Source of the DNA: Clostridiaceae bacterium
Lineage (GTDB): Bacteria > Bacillota > Clostridia > Saccharofermentanales > Fastidiosipilaceae
Assembly: GCA_012514965.1 (NCBI GenBank)
Contig: JAAYZH010000337.1
Coordinates: forward strand, 1-5,470
Direction of reading: 5' to 3'
DNA length: 5,470 nt
Position numbers and translations under genes: made by a program. The number at the start of each line of letters is the position of its first letter. The first letter of the stretch is position 1. This document shows, piece after piece, positions 1-5,470 of the stretch. The notes beneath the pieces are model-generated. The model saw only the letters and a program-made list of their open reading frames with translations. It was not told where the DNA came from and ran no database searches.

Positions 1-1541
1 ATAGCCCGAATCTCCTCGCGTAAGGTCTCTTCGCGGGCGACAATTTCCTCAATCTCAGCATTGAGCTTTTGGATGTCGATAATCTCCCGAGTATCTTCCT
101 GCTCCACATAAGTGGAAACCGAAAGGTTGTAGTCCTTCTCCGCGATCTCCTCGTTGTTGACCAGACGGGCAAAGTACTCACTATCTTTCTGGCCGGCGTA
201 GGTGTCGACGATTTTGGCAATGTGGTCATCGGTGAGCTTGTTGCTGTTCGTAATCTTCACGAACTCCTGCGAAGCGTCGATGAAGAGGGTGCTGTTCGCA
301 GGCTTCGACTTCTTGAGGACCATGATGCAGGTTGCGATGCTGGTGCCAAAGAAGAGGTTGCTCGGCAGCTGAATCACGCAGTCTACGTAGTTGTTATCGA
401 TCAGATACTTGCGGATCTTTTGCTCCGCTCCGCCTCGATAGAGGACACCGGGGAAGCAGACGATGGCCGCGGTGCCGTTGGTTGCCAGCCAGGCCAGGCT
501 GTGCAGGATAAAGGCTAGGTCGGCTTTGGACTTGGGAGCCAAGACCCCGGCCGGCGAGAAACGAGGATCATTGATCAAGAGTGAATTGCTGTCGCCATCC
601 CAGCGGATCGAGTAGGGAGGATTGGAGACAATGGCTTCGAAGGGCTCGTCATCACCATGCATGGGAGCAGCAAGTGTGTCGCCATGCGCGATGTCGAACT
701 GATCATAGTCGATATCATGCAGGAACATGTTAATGCGGCATAGGTTATAAGTCGTGATGTTGATCTCCTGGCCAAAGAAGCCCTGACGTACATTTTCCTT
801 GCCGAGAATTTTGGCAAACTTCAAGAGTAGAGAGCCGGAACCGCAGGCTGGGTCGTAAACCTTATTGACTTCAGTCTTGCCTACCAGGGTCAATCGAGTC
901 AGCAGCTCAGATACTTCCTGTGGGGTGAAGAACTCACCGCCGCTTTTGCCGGCGCTGGAAGCATACATAGACATCAAGAATTCATAAGCATCACCGAAGG
1001 CGTCGATGGTGTTGTTCCGGTAATCACCGACCTTCATGTCGCCGACGCCATTCATGAGCTTTACGAGGAGATCGTTGCGTTTCGCCACGGTAGCACCCAG
1101 CTTGTTGCTGTTGACATCAAGATCATCAAAGAGGCCTTTGAAATAGTCCTCGTTGCGAGTGCCTTGGGCGGAAGACTCAATATCCTTGAAGATTCGCTCG
1201 AGTGTTTCGTTGAGGTTCTCATCGTTCTTGGCGCCTGTGCGCACGTTCTCGAACAGCTCACTGGGCGGGATGAAGAAGCCCTTGGTCTCCACTAGGTCGT
1301 TGCGAGCGGGCTCAGCGGCTTCGTCAGACAACTGTGCGTAGTCGAAAGTCTCGTCCCCGGCTTCCCACTCGCCGAGGTTGATATAGGAGCTCAGATTCTC
1401 CGAGATGAAACGATAGAACAACATACCCAGGACATACTGCTTGAAGTCCCACCCATCGACACTGCCCCGCAAGTCATTCGCAATGCCCCAGATGGTGCGA
1501 TGCAGTTCAGCGCGCTCTTGTTCTTTTCTGTTGTCAGCCAT
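1..1541 (-). CDS. hsdM: Type I restriction-modification system methyltransferase subunit HsdM (type IC-like), C-terminus cut by window edge
   Basis: This is the N6-adenine DNA methyltransferase subunit of a type I restriction-modification complex. It modifies the target chosen by HsdS and forms M2S, or R2M2S with HsdR, in the cytoplasm. The frame is open for 513 codons from ATG 1541 to the window edge without a stop. Residues about 7-150 are the helical HsdM N-terminal domain (it begins [18 protein letters not shown]). The catalytic domain follows, with GGEFFTP around 202-207, the SAM-binding motif I DPACGSG at 230-236 and the catalytic motif IV NPPY at 307-310. The start of the protein, the NPPY tetrad and the C-terminal segment NYLSVS-like/REIIDI closely match EcoR124I HsdM as I remember it (about 520 residues), so probably only about 5-15 residues are missing. 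The start is supported by AGAGGAG at 1549-1555, seven bases upstream. No hsdS or hsdR is visible; they would lie to the left. All key residues are intact, so the gene appears functional. Confidence 0.95.
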   Translation of the reverse strand, partial: MADNRKEQERAELHRTIWGIANDLRGSVDGWDFKQYVLGMLFYRFISENLSSYINLGEWEAGDETFDYAQLSDEAAEPARNDLVETKGFFIPPSELFENVRTGAKNDENLNETLERIFKDIESSAQGTRNEDYFKGLFDDLDVNSNKLGATVAKRNDLLVKLMNGVGDMKVGDYRNNTIDAFGDAYEFLMSMYASSAGKSGGEFFTPQEVSELLTRLTLVGKTEVNKVYDPACGSGSLLLKFAKILGKENVRQGFFGQEINITTYNLCRINMFLHDIDYDQFDIAHGDTLAAPMHGDDEPFEAIVSNPPYSIRWDGDSNSLLINDPRFSPAGVLAPKSKADLAFILHSLAWLATNGTAAIVCFPGVLYRGGAEQKIRKYLIDNNYVDCVIQLPSNLFFGTSIATCIMVLKKSKPANSTLFIDASQEFVKITNSNKLTDDHIAKIVDTYAGQKDSEYFARLVNNEEIAEKDYNLSVSTYVEQEDTREIIDIQKLNAEIEEIVAREETLREEIRA

Positions 1542-1548
1542 GGGTAGT

Positions 1549-1555
1549 CTCCTCT
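1549..1555 (-). promoter_or_regulatory. Ribosome binding site of hsdM
   Basis: AGAGGAG read on the minus strand, with seven bases between it and ATG 1541. It fixes the start of hsdM. Confidence 0.8.
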
Positions 1556-1638
1556 GTAAATCTTGATGTTGTCTTAGTAACTAGCAATGAGAGGCTGTGC
1601 AAAAGCGCTGGCCCGCTACTGCCGGAAATTTATACTTT

Positions 1639-1644
1639 ATTATA
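1639..1644 (-). promoter_or_regulatory. Candidate -10 box for hsdM
   Basis: A perfect TATAAT on the minus strand, about 100 bases upstream of the hsdM ATG, inside an AT-rich patch. No convincing -35 box sits at 16-18 bases (the best is CTGCAT or GCTGCA), so this is a -10 match only. If used, the leader would be about 90 nt long. Confidence 0.35.
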
Positions 1645-1718
1645 GCTTAGTTAGCAGGAGATGCAGCCTTGTATAAATCGATGAGTTTAATTTCGTATTT
1701 CCTGTACGTTTTATTGTA

Positions 1719-1739
1719 CTGGAGCAAGCATTTCTCCAG
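1719..1739. repeat. Short inverted repeat (6-9-6)
   Basis: CTGGAG and CTCCAG, separated by nine bases, form a perfect 6-bp dyad in the divergent intergenic region. No T-tract follows on either strand, so it is not a typical intrinsic terminator. It may be an operator half-site pair or chance. Confidence 0.35.
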
Positions 1740-1748
1740 AATATACAT

Positions 1749-1768
1749 CTGACTCAAGATCTTGTCAG
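1749..1768. repeat. Nested dyad: CTGAC/GTCAG around the palindrome CAAGATCTTG
   Basis: CTGAC at 1749-1753 pairs with GTCAG at 1764-1768, and a perfect 10-bp palindrome CAAGATCTTG occupies 1755-1764. The two symmetry centres differ by one base, so both cannot be used at once. The site lies upstream of the candidate deacetylase promoter and could be an operator; no known regulator motif is recognised. Confidence 0.35.
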
Positions 1769-1795
1769 TTTCGCGTTTCTCTGTTTTCGGAACCG

Positions 1796-1824
1796 CTGTC
1801 TGCCCAATCTGCCTGTGCTAGAAT
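1796..1824 (+). promoter_or_regulatory. Candidate promoter of the deacetylase/transporter operon
   Basis: TAGAAT at 1819-1824 (5 of 6 matches to the -10 consensus) is preceded by TGC, which gives an extended -10 TG motif. CTGTCT at 1796-1801 matches the -35 consensus at three positions with a 17-base spacer. Transcription would begin near 1831, leaving a leader of about 64 nt before ATG 1895. This also argues against translation from the ATG at 1823, which lies inside the -10 box. Confidence 0.45.
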
Positions 1825-1881
1825 GCAACTAGTTAAGGCTTTTCGTGCGGCACACTTTGTGCTACGAATGCATGAATTTAT

Positions 1882-1889
1882 GGGAGGTG
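1882..1889 (+). promoter_or_regulatory. Ribosome binding site deciding the deacetylase start
   Basis: GGGAGGTG lies upstream of ATG 1895 with seven bases between the GGAGG core and the start. The in-frame ATGs further upstream (1823, 1868, 1880) lack such a site. Confidence 0.85.
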
Positions 1890-1894
1890 TACAT

Positions 1895-2638
1895 ATGCAA
1901 CTGTCCGATTTTCTGCCTGTACCGGCGCTTGAGAGCGCGAAGCGCATTCTCTGCTTTCAGCCGCACCCCGACGACAATGAGGTCGGGGCGGGGGCGACTT
2001 TGGCCAAATTGGCAAGAGGGGGCTGCGAAGTTATCTTCGTGACGATGACGGATGGGAGTAAGGGCATTGCGGATGCCGGGCTGTCTGCTGAAGAGATCCG
2101 GGCGATTCGTCAGGGGGAGGCGGCGGCTGCGGGGGAGATCCTGGGTGTAAGCCGGCAGATATTCCTGGACTTCGTAGATGGGGAGACGCCGGAGCCTGCG
2201 GGGATGAAGGAGGCTGTGATTCGCCTGATTCGGGAAGTGCAGCCGGACTTCGTCCTGACGGTGGATCCCTGGCTGCCCTATGAGGCGCACCCGGATCACC
2301 GCAATGTGGGACTGGCGGTGGCGGAAGCGATCTTGGCGAGCGGCAATCGTCACTACTTGCCGGAGGGTCCGGCCCCGTGGCGGGTCGAGGCGCTGGTCTT
2401 GCATGCTACGCTTTGGCCGAATACCTTCGTCGATGTGGACGGTTACTGGGACCAGAAGACGGCGGCGATCCGGGCACACCGGAGCCAGTTCTCGGATGAG
2501 GAGTGGCAGTTCCTGGGACCGTACTTCGACTATAAAGCGCGCGGTTACGCGGAGGGCAGGGGCTGCGAGCGGGCAGAGGCCTTCAAGGTGCTGCCGCCGA
2601 TCACGCTGCACATGAGTACCGATACTGTGAATTTCTAA
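1895..2638 (+). CDS. PIG-L/LmbE-family zinc-dependent N-deacetylase, diacetylchitobiose-deacetylase-like
   Basis: A 247-residue cytoplasmic enzyme without a signal peptide or membrane segment. PIG-L/LmbE proteins remove the N-acetyl group from GlcNAc-type sugars using a divalent metal, usually zinc. The signature PHPDDNE is at residues 23-29 and AHPDH at 131-135. By analogy with MshB, H24, D27 and H135 would bind the metal and D26 would act as general base. The context around the second motif (DPWLPYEAHPDHRNVG) and the MTDG segment after the second strand resemble archaeal diacetylchitobiose deacetylases (Dac) as I remember them, more than the MshB/BshB thiol-biosynthesis enzymes; this subgroup placement is inference. 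The start at 1895 is chosen for its strong ribosome binding site; an in-frame upstream ATG at 1823 would add 24 residues but overlaps the likely promoter. A GPH sugar transporter follows after 29 bases, suggesting a shared transcript and a substrate brought in by that transporter. Alternatives are deacetylation of another amino sugar or of a glycoconjugate precursor. Confidence 0.88.
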   Translation: MQLSDFLPVPALESAKRILCFQPHPDDNEVGAGATLAKLARGGCEVIFVTMTDGSKGIADAGLSAEEIRAIRQGEAAAAGEILGVSRQIFLDFVDGETPEPAGMKEAVIRLIREVQPDFVLTVDPWLPYEAHPDHRNVGLAVAEAILASGNRHYLPEGPAPWRVEALVLHATLWPNTFVDVDGYWDQKTAAIRAHRSQFSDEEWQFLGPYFDYKARGYAEGRGCERAEAFKVLPPITLHMSTDTVNF

Positions 2639-2667
2639 GCCTTGCTGTTGCTGGAAAGGTCTGCTGT

Positions 2668-3983
2668 ATGGAGAAGAATGATACGCGCTACAAGCTGAAT
2701 GCCGCCGGGTTCCGGCGCACGAATCCTGTGATCTTTGCCCTGGGCATGTTTGGCCTGACGATACCGAGTCAGATGTTCAGTGCCTACTCGACGTATTTCT
2801 ATAACCAGGAGATGCTGCTGTCGTTGCAGATGATCTCCCTGGGGACGGTGTTCTACACGATCTGGGATGCCTTCAATGACCCGCTGTTCGGCTTCCTGTC
2901 GGACCGCACACGCACGCGGTTCGGGAGGCGCAAGCCCTGGCTCTTGATCGGGGCGCCGCTGTACTGTCTGTTCTACATCTTGTTCTTCGCACCGCCGGAC
3001 AACCTGCGCGGCTCAAGTATGCTGGCCATCTACTTCGCGGTCTTCATGATGCTGACGGAGACGGTGAGCACGATTACCACGATTAACTACCACTCGTTGT
3101 TCCCCGAGCTGTTCAGCGAGAGCGGGTCGCGTACGCGGGCCAATGCCCTGCGCCAGGCCCTGCAGCTGGTCGGCATGATTATCGGTGTGGCCCTGACCCC
3201 GATGATTACCGCGAAGATCGGCTATGCGAAGACGGCCGTTCTGCTCTCCGTCCTGGGATGTCGCTCTTGCTGGTGTCCGCGCTCGGCAGCCACGAGAATC
3301 CCCGTTTCGAGCAGAGCAAGCAGCCGAGCCTGGGCGATGCCTACAAGGCGGTGCTCAGCAACCGTAACTTTCTCAAGGTCAGCTTTACGAACTTCTTCTA
3401 CCAGGCGACCGCGGGGCTGCTGCTGGCGGCGATCCCCTTCTACGTGACCTATTCGCTGGAGCTCCAGCCGGCTCAGGCGACCTACCTCATGGCGGCTGTT
3501 TTCGTGACGGCGATTCCCGCCATGGCTGTGTGGGCCAAATTAATCAACCGCTTCGGCACACTCCGGATGTGGCGACTCGCGCTGCTGCTCCTGATGTTCA
3601 GTGTGGTGCCGATGTTCTTCGCCCAGACGCTTGCCGCGGCTATGGTGGCGGGTGCCTTCATTGGTATCAGCATCGCGGGCGTGACGGCGAATATCGACCT
3701 GATCAATGCCACGATTATCGACGAGGACGCGGCCGAGTCCGGCCTGCGCCGGGAGGGCATCTACATCAGCGCGATTAACTTCGTGATTCGCTTCTCCGGC
3801 CTGGCCCGCAGCTTGATCTTCTTCCTGACCACCGTCTTCTTCGGCTTCGTGAATGCGGAAGAGCCGGGACCCAATCCCGGCCTGGCGTCCCGCTATATGC
3901 TGGCGGTGTTCCCGGCGGCCCTGATGGTGATCTCGGTCCTGCTTTCGCGGACGGTCAGCTTCGAGACCAAGAAAGTGGACTAA
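2668..3983 (+). pseudogene. GPH-family (MFS) sugar:cation symporter, interrupted by a one-base frameshift
   Basis: An inner-membrane secondary transporter of the glycoside-pentoside-hexuronide:cation symporter family, which imports sugars or glycosides with H+ or Na+. The first part (from ATG 2668) has several hydrophobic segments and the family signature DAFNDPLFGFLSDRTRTRFG at residues 67-86, followed by RRKPW. After about residue 197 that frame turns into Arg/Ser-rich, non-membrane sequence and stops at 3447. The membrane-protein character resumes in the -1 frame from about 3255 (MSLLLVSALGSHENP) and runs through further hydrophobic segments to the stop at 3983. Joining the frames gives about 438 residues, normal for the family. 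Restoring one G in the GGG at 3255-3257 would read ...SVLGMSLLL... without a break. The second fragment's ATG (3258) has no ribosome binding site, so two separate genes are unlikely. The cause is either a homopolymer sequencing/assembly error or a genuine inactivating deletion. The start has only a modest AAAGG site (2655-2659). It is probably co-transcribed with the deacetylase. Confidence 0.85.
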
Positions 3984-4022
3984 TCCAGGCAAACTTGATC
4001 GATGTCACAGCTTTTGGCGCTC

Positions 4023-4053
4023 TTGTGCCTCATACTGGCTGTACTAGTGTAAT
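4023..4053 (+). promoter_or_regulatory. Weak candidate promoter of the flavodiiron gene
   Basis: TGTAAT at 4048-4053 matches the -10 consensus at five of six positions. TTGTGC at 4023-4028 offers a partial -35 at a long 19-base spacing. Transcription would begin near 4060, within the dyad at 4053-4070. No terminator is seen after the transporter, so read-through from upstream is also possible. Confidence 0.3.
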
Positions 4054-4070
4054 TCGTGCTGCGGCACGAA
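4053..4070. promoter_or_regulatory. Perfect 7-4-7 inverted repeat upstream of the flavodiiron gene (possible operator)
   Basis: TTCGTGC, loop TGCG, GCACGAA forms a perfect 18-base dyad that ends 11 bases before the ribosome binding site. No T-run follows on either strand, so it is not a terminator. It abuts a possible -10 box and overlaps the likely transcription start, the usual place for a repressor operator. The 7-4-7 geometry equals that of Rex sites, but the sequence differs from the Rex consensus TTGTGAAnnnnTTCACAA, so the regulator is unknown. It could instead act as an mRNA hairpin. Confidence 0.5.
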
Positions 4071-4081
4071 AAGAGTCTGCA

Positions 4082-4087
4082 GGGAGG
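4082..4087 (+). promoter_or_regulatory. Ribosome binding site of the flavodiiron gene
   Basis: GGGAGG with seven bases before ATG 4095, a strong site that supports this start. Confidence 0.85.
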
Positions 4088-4094
4088 ATAGACC

Positions 4095-5279
4095 ATGAAA
4101 AAGCAAGTGAAGAATAATGTCAGCTGGGTGGGGTTCATCGACTGGGAACTGGAGTCATTTCACGGGGATGACTACAGCATCATGAACGGTTCGAGCCAGA
4201 ATGCTTACCTGATCGAAGAAGAGAAAACGGTCCTGATCGACACGGTCTGGAAGCCGCACGACGACTTTTTCGTGGAGAACCTCAAGCGGGAAATTGACCT
4301 CAAGAAGATCGACTACATCGTCGTGAACCACGGCGAAGTAGACCACGCAGGCGCCCTGGCCGCGCTGCTCGCCGAGATTCCCGGCACGCCCATCTACTGC
4401 ACGGCCAATGCCGTCAAGAGCCTGACGGGCCAGTACCACCACCCGGAGTGGAACTTCAACGTGGTGAAGACGGGGGACAGCCTCGATATCGGCAACGGCA
4501 AACAGCTGGTTTTCGTCGAGATGAAGATGCTGCACTGGCCGGACAGCATGGCTACCTACATGACCGGCGACAACATTCTCTTCTCGAACGATGCCTTTGG
4601 CCAGCACTTCGCGGTCGAAGAGCTGTTCAATGACAAGGCGGATGCCTGCCTCCTCGAGAAGGAAGCGATGAAGTATTACGCCAATATCCTGAACCCATTC
4701 TCGCCGCTGGTGAAGAAGAAGCTTGAGGAGATCATCGCCCTGAATCTGCCGATCGATATCATTGCCCCGAGCCATGGTGTGATCTGGCGGGAGGACCCCC
4801 TGCAGATTGTCCTGAAGTACGCGGCCTGGTGCGAGGATTACCAGGAGGATCAGATCACGATCGTGTACGACACCATGTGGGAGGGCACCACGCAGATCGC
4901 GTATCGCCTCGCCGCCGAGCTGAGCGCGCTTGCTCCGGCGACCCGTGTCAAGACGTTCAACATCTCTAAGGCGGACAAAAACGAGATCATGACGGAGGTC
5001 TTCAAGTCCAAAGCCATCGCTGTGGGCTCGCCGACAGTGGGTAATGACGTGCTGTCCAGTGTGAGCGGCTGGCTGCACTTCCTGAAGGCGCTGAAGTTCA
5101 AGGGCAAAAAGGCCGCCGCATTCGGCACCTATGGCTGGTCCGGCGAGGGCGTGAAAAACCTGCAGGGCTACCTCCGCGACGCCGGCTTCGAGGTGATCGA
5201 TGCCTCTGTGCGAGTGAACTGGAATCCGACCGAGGAGAATCTGGCGGAAGTGAAGGGAATGGCGGAAGGGCTTATTTGA
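4095..5279 (+). CDS. fprA: Class A flavodiiron protein (FprA / rubredoxin:oxygen oxidoreductase), reduces O2 or NO
   Basis: A cytoplasmic enzyme of 394 residues that reduces O2 to water and/or NO to N2O, protecting anaerobes; electrons normally come from rubredoxin via FMN. The N-terminal metallo-beta-lactamase-like domain (about 1-250) has the full di-iron ligand set: H79, E81, D83, H84 in NHGEVDHAG, then H147, D166 and H227. These positions are almost identical to those of the Desulfovibrio and Moorella enzymes. The C-terminal flavodoxin-like domain (about 253-394) shows the FMN phosphate loop TMWEGTT (260-266), the SPTVGND loop (312-318) and the GTYGWSGEG loop (344-352). No rubredoxin or flavin-reductase domain is fused at the C-terminus, and the length is that of class A proteins, so the electron donor must be encoded elsewhere. 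The sequence does not tell O2 from NO preference. The gene has its own upstream control region and is followed by a strong terminator, so it is likely monocistronic or the end of a transcript. Confidence 0.96.
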   Translation: MKKQVKNNVSWVGFIDWELESFHGDDYSIMNGSSQNAYLIEEEKTVLIDTVWKPHDDFFVENLKREIDLKKIDYIVVNHGEVDHAGALAALLAEIPGTPIYCTANAVKSLTGQYHHPEWNFNVVKTGDSLDIGNGKQLVFVEMKMLHWPDSMATYMTGDNILFSNDAFGQHFAVEELFNDKADACLLEKEAMKYYANILNPFSPLVKKKLEEIIALNLPIDIIAPSHGVIWREDPLQIVLKYAAWCEDYQEDQITIVYDTMWEGTTQIAYRLAAELSALAPATRVKTFNISKADKNEIMTEVFKSKAIAVGSPTVGNDVLSSVSGWLHFLKALKFKGKKAAAFGTYGWSGEGVKNLQGYLRDAGFEVIDASVRVNWNPTEENLAEVKGMAEGLI

Positions 5280-5315
5280 CGGCTTGATTTGTGGACTTGT
5301 CTGTCCTCCGCGGCG

Positions 5316-5348
5316 AAAACGTGTGGTGTGCGTACCACACGTTTTTTT
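5316..5348 (+). terminator. Rho-independent terminator after the flavodiiron gene
   Basis: A 12-bp perfect stem (AAAACGTGTGGT at 5316-5327 with ACCACACGTTTT at 5334-5345), a six-base loop GTGCGT and a run of seven T's (5342-5348). It begins 37 bases after the fprA stop. The A-run on the left arm means it may also work on the minus strand. Confidence 0.93.
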
Positions 5349-5352
5349 GTTG

Positions 5353-5470
5353 GTTCGCCCAGCATGGGCGCAAACTAATCGGTGAAAGACCGTAGCGTAC
5401 CCTGATAGTGGGAAACGCACAGCCAAAGACAAGGGTGTCCATCGTGAGGTGGAATCTGAAGGAAGTCGGC
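5353..5470 (+). mobile_element. 5' end of a probable group II intron (domain I), truncated by the window edge
   Basis: From about GTTCGCCC at 5353 the sequence stops looking like intergenic DNA and resembles the start of bacterial group II intron RNA as I remember it. The first hairpin is CGCCC/GGGCG (5356-5370), which recalls the GUGCGCCCAG start of the lactococcal Ll.LtrB intron. It is followed by CGGT-GAAAG-ACCG (5380-5392) and a GCGT/ACGC stem (5395-5418) whose inner part pairs CCC with GGG. The block CATCGTGAGGTGGAATC followed by TGAAGGAAG is, as I remember, typical of domain I in introns encoding a reverse transcriptase/maturase. The exact 5' splice site (GTTCG at 5353) is inferred; GTGYG is the more common start. 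Any intron-encoded protein and domains II-VI lie beyond the right edge. The element starts a few bases after a terminator T-run, the site preference of the IIC lineage, but the class cannot be assigned from this fragment. Confidence 0.65.

Larger units (their letters stand above)
1542..1894. other. Divergent intergenic region between hsdM and the deacetylase gene
   Basis: About 350 bases without a convincing gene, visibly more AT-rich than the genes on either side. It must hold the promoters of two diverging units. I see a TATAAT facing hsdM (1639-1644), an extended -10 element facing the deacetylase (1819-1824), and two small dyads at 1719-1739 and 1749-1768. Short open frames here lack a ribosome binding site or overlap the promoter elements. 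I see no tRNA, repeat array or clear terminator. Confidence 0.7.

Noticed and set aside
69..518. Open frame of 149 codons on the plus strand
   Set aside because: It lies wholly antisense to hsdM in register with its codons, has no ribosome binding site and shows no recognisable domain; the minus-strand methyltransferase motifs explain the region.
1823..1894. N-terminal extension of the deacetylase from ATG 1823
   Set aside because: The ATG overlaps the likely -10 box, lacks a ribosome binding site, and the 24 added residues do not resemble the family; ATG 1895 has GGGAGGTG at ideal spacing.
1862..2611. Minus-strand open frame of 249 codons opposite the deacetylase
   Set aside because: Its Arg/His-rich composition is typical of an antisense shadow; the plus-strand frame carries the PIG-L motifs and a strong ribosome binding site.
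3250..3262. Programmed -1 ribosomal frameshift in the transporter
   Set aside because: There is no slippery X-XXY-YYZ heptamer at the junction and no obvious downstream structure. GPH transporters are not known to use recoding, so a one-base deletion or sequencing error is simpler.
3258..3983. A second independent transporter gene starting at ATG 3258
   Set aside because: There is no ribosome binding site, it begins in mid-transporter, and it completes the upstream fragment exactly when one base is restored.
4053..4070. The 7-4-7 dyad as a terminator of the transporter gene
   Set aside because: No T-run follows the stem on either strand, and it lies only 11 bases before the fprA ribosome binding site.
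4155..5432. Long minus-strand open frame of 425 codons opposite the flavodiiron gene
   Set aside because: It is an antisense shadow of a GC-rich gene with all catalytic residues intact on the plus strand. It would also run through the terminator and the intron start, and its product has no recognisable domain.

Overview
The window looks like chromosomal DNA from an anaerobic or oxygen-avoiding bacterium. The evidence is a class A flavodiiron oxygen/NO reductase, strong GGAGG-type ribosome binding sites, moderately GC-rich genes and short operon spacing. A clostridial or spirochaete-like host would fit, but the sequence does not settle the taxonomy.

Layout. Bases 1-1541 (minus strand) hold nearly all of hsdM, the methyltransferase subunit of a type I restriction-modification system of the EcoR124I (type IC) kind; its last few codons, and presumably hsdS and hsdR, lie beyond the left edge. 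An AT-richer intergenic stretch of about 350 bases (1542-1894) separates it from a divergent plus-strand group and carries candidate promoters for both directions and two small dyads. The plus strand then has a PIG-L/LmbE-family deacetylase resembling the diacetylchitobiose deacetylase subgroup (1895-2638). It is followed after 29 bases by a GPH/MFS sugar transporter (2668-3983) broken by a one-base frameshift near 3255. A 111-base gap containing a perfect 7-4-7 dyad precedes a complete flavodiiron protein gene (fprA-like, 4095-5279), closed by a very strong rho-independent terminator (5316-5348). Immediately after the terminator, the last ~118 bases look like the 5' end of a group II intron running off the right edge.

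How the genes fit together. The deacetylase and transporter look like a small uptake-and-deacetylation unit for an N-acetylated sugar, although the transporter reading frame is interrupted as given. The flavodiiron gene is a separate oxygen/NO detoxification unit with its own likely control region. The type I RM locus is a defence system transcribed the other way. The most notable points are the group II intron start placed directly behind a terminator, the frameshifted transporter, the deacetylase/transporter pairing, and the dyad that overlaps a possible fprA promoter.
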